NCBI GenBank assembly: GCA_903843965.1 | Contig: CAIMRY010000020.1 | Span: forward strand, 1 to 32,076 | DNA: 32,076 nt | Source: an uncultured delta proteobacterium | GTDB lineage: Bacteria > Desulfobacterota > Desulfovibrionia > Desulfovibrionales > Desulfovibrionaceae | Reading direction: 5' to 3' | In this document: positions 31,915 through 32,076 of the stretch, in pieces | Layout: each line of letters opens with the position of its first letter | How positions within the stretch are numbered: position 1 is the stretch's first letter | The notes under the pieces: model-generated | What the model was told of the DNA's origin: nothing | Databases searched by the model: none | What the model saw: the letters and a program-made list of their open reading frames with translations, nothing else | Position numbers and translations under genes: made by a program

Positions 31915-32076
31915 ATGGCCCAGGGAATTGGAGTAGCCAAAGCCGTTCAGGGCCAGATGACAGCCAGCGGTCCCGAAGGGACCCACGGGCTGCACCAGGG
32001 CAGCCCTGTTTTCAAGGGCGACACCATCTCCACGGCCAAGGGCTCTGCCGGGTCCATTGAATTCCTCGACCACAGC
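31915..32076 (+). CDS. N-terminus of a probable large type I secreted adhesin (retention-module type), partial
   Basis: Only the first 54 codons are in the window. The sequence GIGVAKAVQGQMTASGPEG, then SPVFKGDTISTAKGSAGSIE, resembles the N-terminal retention module of LapA-like RTX adhesins and FecR-like beta domains (a repeated pattern of V-x-G-x-V, G-D-x-I-x-T and I-x-F-x-D). In that family the module holds a giant repeat protein in the outer membrane after type I secretion. No signal peptide is present, as expected for type I export. An agaagg site lies 8 nt before the ATG. It is driven by the strong promoter upstream. The identification rests on a short stretch, and the rest of the gene is outside the window. 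Confidence 0.6.
   Translation, partial: MAQGIGVAKAVQGQMTASGPEGTHGLHQGSPVFKGDTISTAKGSAGSIEFLDHS

Overview
The window looks like chromosomal DNA of a high-GC (visually about 65% G+C) sulfate-reducing bacterium of the Desulfovibrionales (Desulfovibrio-like). This rests on recognised gene families and gene order (ispE, tRNA-Gln, prs, rplY, pth, carD, rho in one direction; a DRTGG-domain protein next to an ADP-forming acyl-CoA synthetase; partner-switching signalling proteins). No database search was possible. I count 26 protein-coding genes (one cut by the window end, one frameshifted, one interrupted by a probable selenocysteine UGA) and four tRNAs.

Layout. 1-174: eight perfect 13-bp tandem repeats. 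175-3267 (minus): iron-containing alcohol dehydrogenase and a DsbD-like thiol:disulfide interchange protein. 3356-3474: tRNA-Lys(CTT) and its terminator. 3751-5383 (plus): a PhoU-like DUF47 protein and a PiT phosphate transporter, preceded by three 11-bp-spaced repeats that resemble a Pho box. 5550-6302 (plus): an ArsM-like methyltransferase whose conserved Cys codon is TGA, with a SECIS-like hairpin. 6450-9449 (plus): a partner-switching module, namely a receiver/PP2C phosphatase (frameshifted), an RsbW-like kinase fused to an RsbV-like STAS domain, and an Hpt/middle/STAS protein. 9519-9842: a secreted BON-domain protein. 10230-10305 (minus): tRNA-Thr(CGT). 10526-12489 (minus): mobA-moeA for molybdenum cofactor. 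12656-15849 (plus): ADP-forming acyl-CoA synthetase and a DRTGG protein. 15995-18145 (plus): an isolated AT-rich DUF262/DUF1524 (GmrSD-like) gene, probably acquired and probably defensive. 18240-21261 (minus): hotdog thioesterase, ribF, M48 metalloprotease with a TPR-like tail. 21396-26946 (minus): rho, carD, pth, rplY, prs, tRNA-Gln(TTG), ispE. 27000-28424 (minus): a Do/HtrA protease. 28599-28675: tRNA-Arg(CCT). 29042-31000 (minus): an exported ankyrin-repeat protein. 31785-end: a perfect-consensus sigma-70 promoter driving the start of a probable large type I secreted adhesin.

How the parts fit together. Most of the window is housekeeping: information processing (rho, carD, pth, rplY, tRNAs), precursors (prs, ispE, ribF), Mo cofactor, phosphate uptake and envelope quality control (DsbD, M48, HtrA). 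The parts most worth a second look are the candidate selenocysteine methyltransferase, the rearranged partner-switching module with an in-frame internal start, the lone DUF262/DUF1524 gene, the ispE stop codon lying inside tRNA-Gln, and the consensus promoter in front of the adhesin-like gene.
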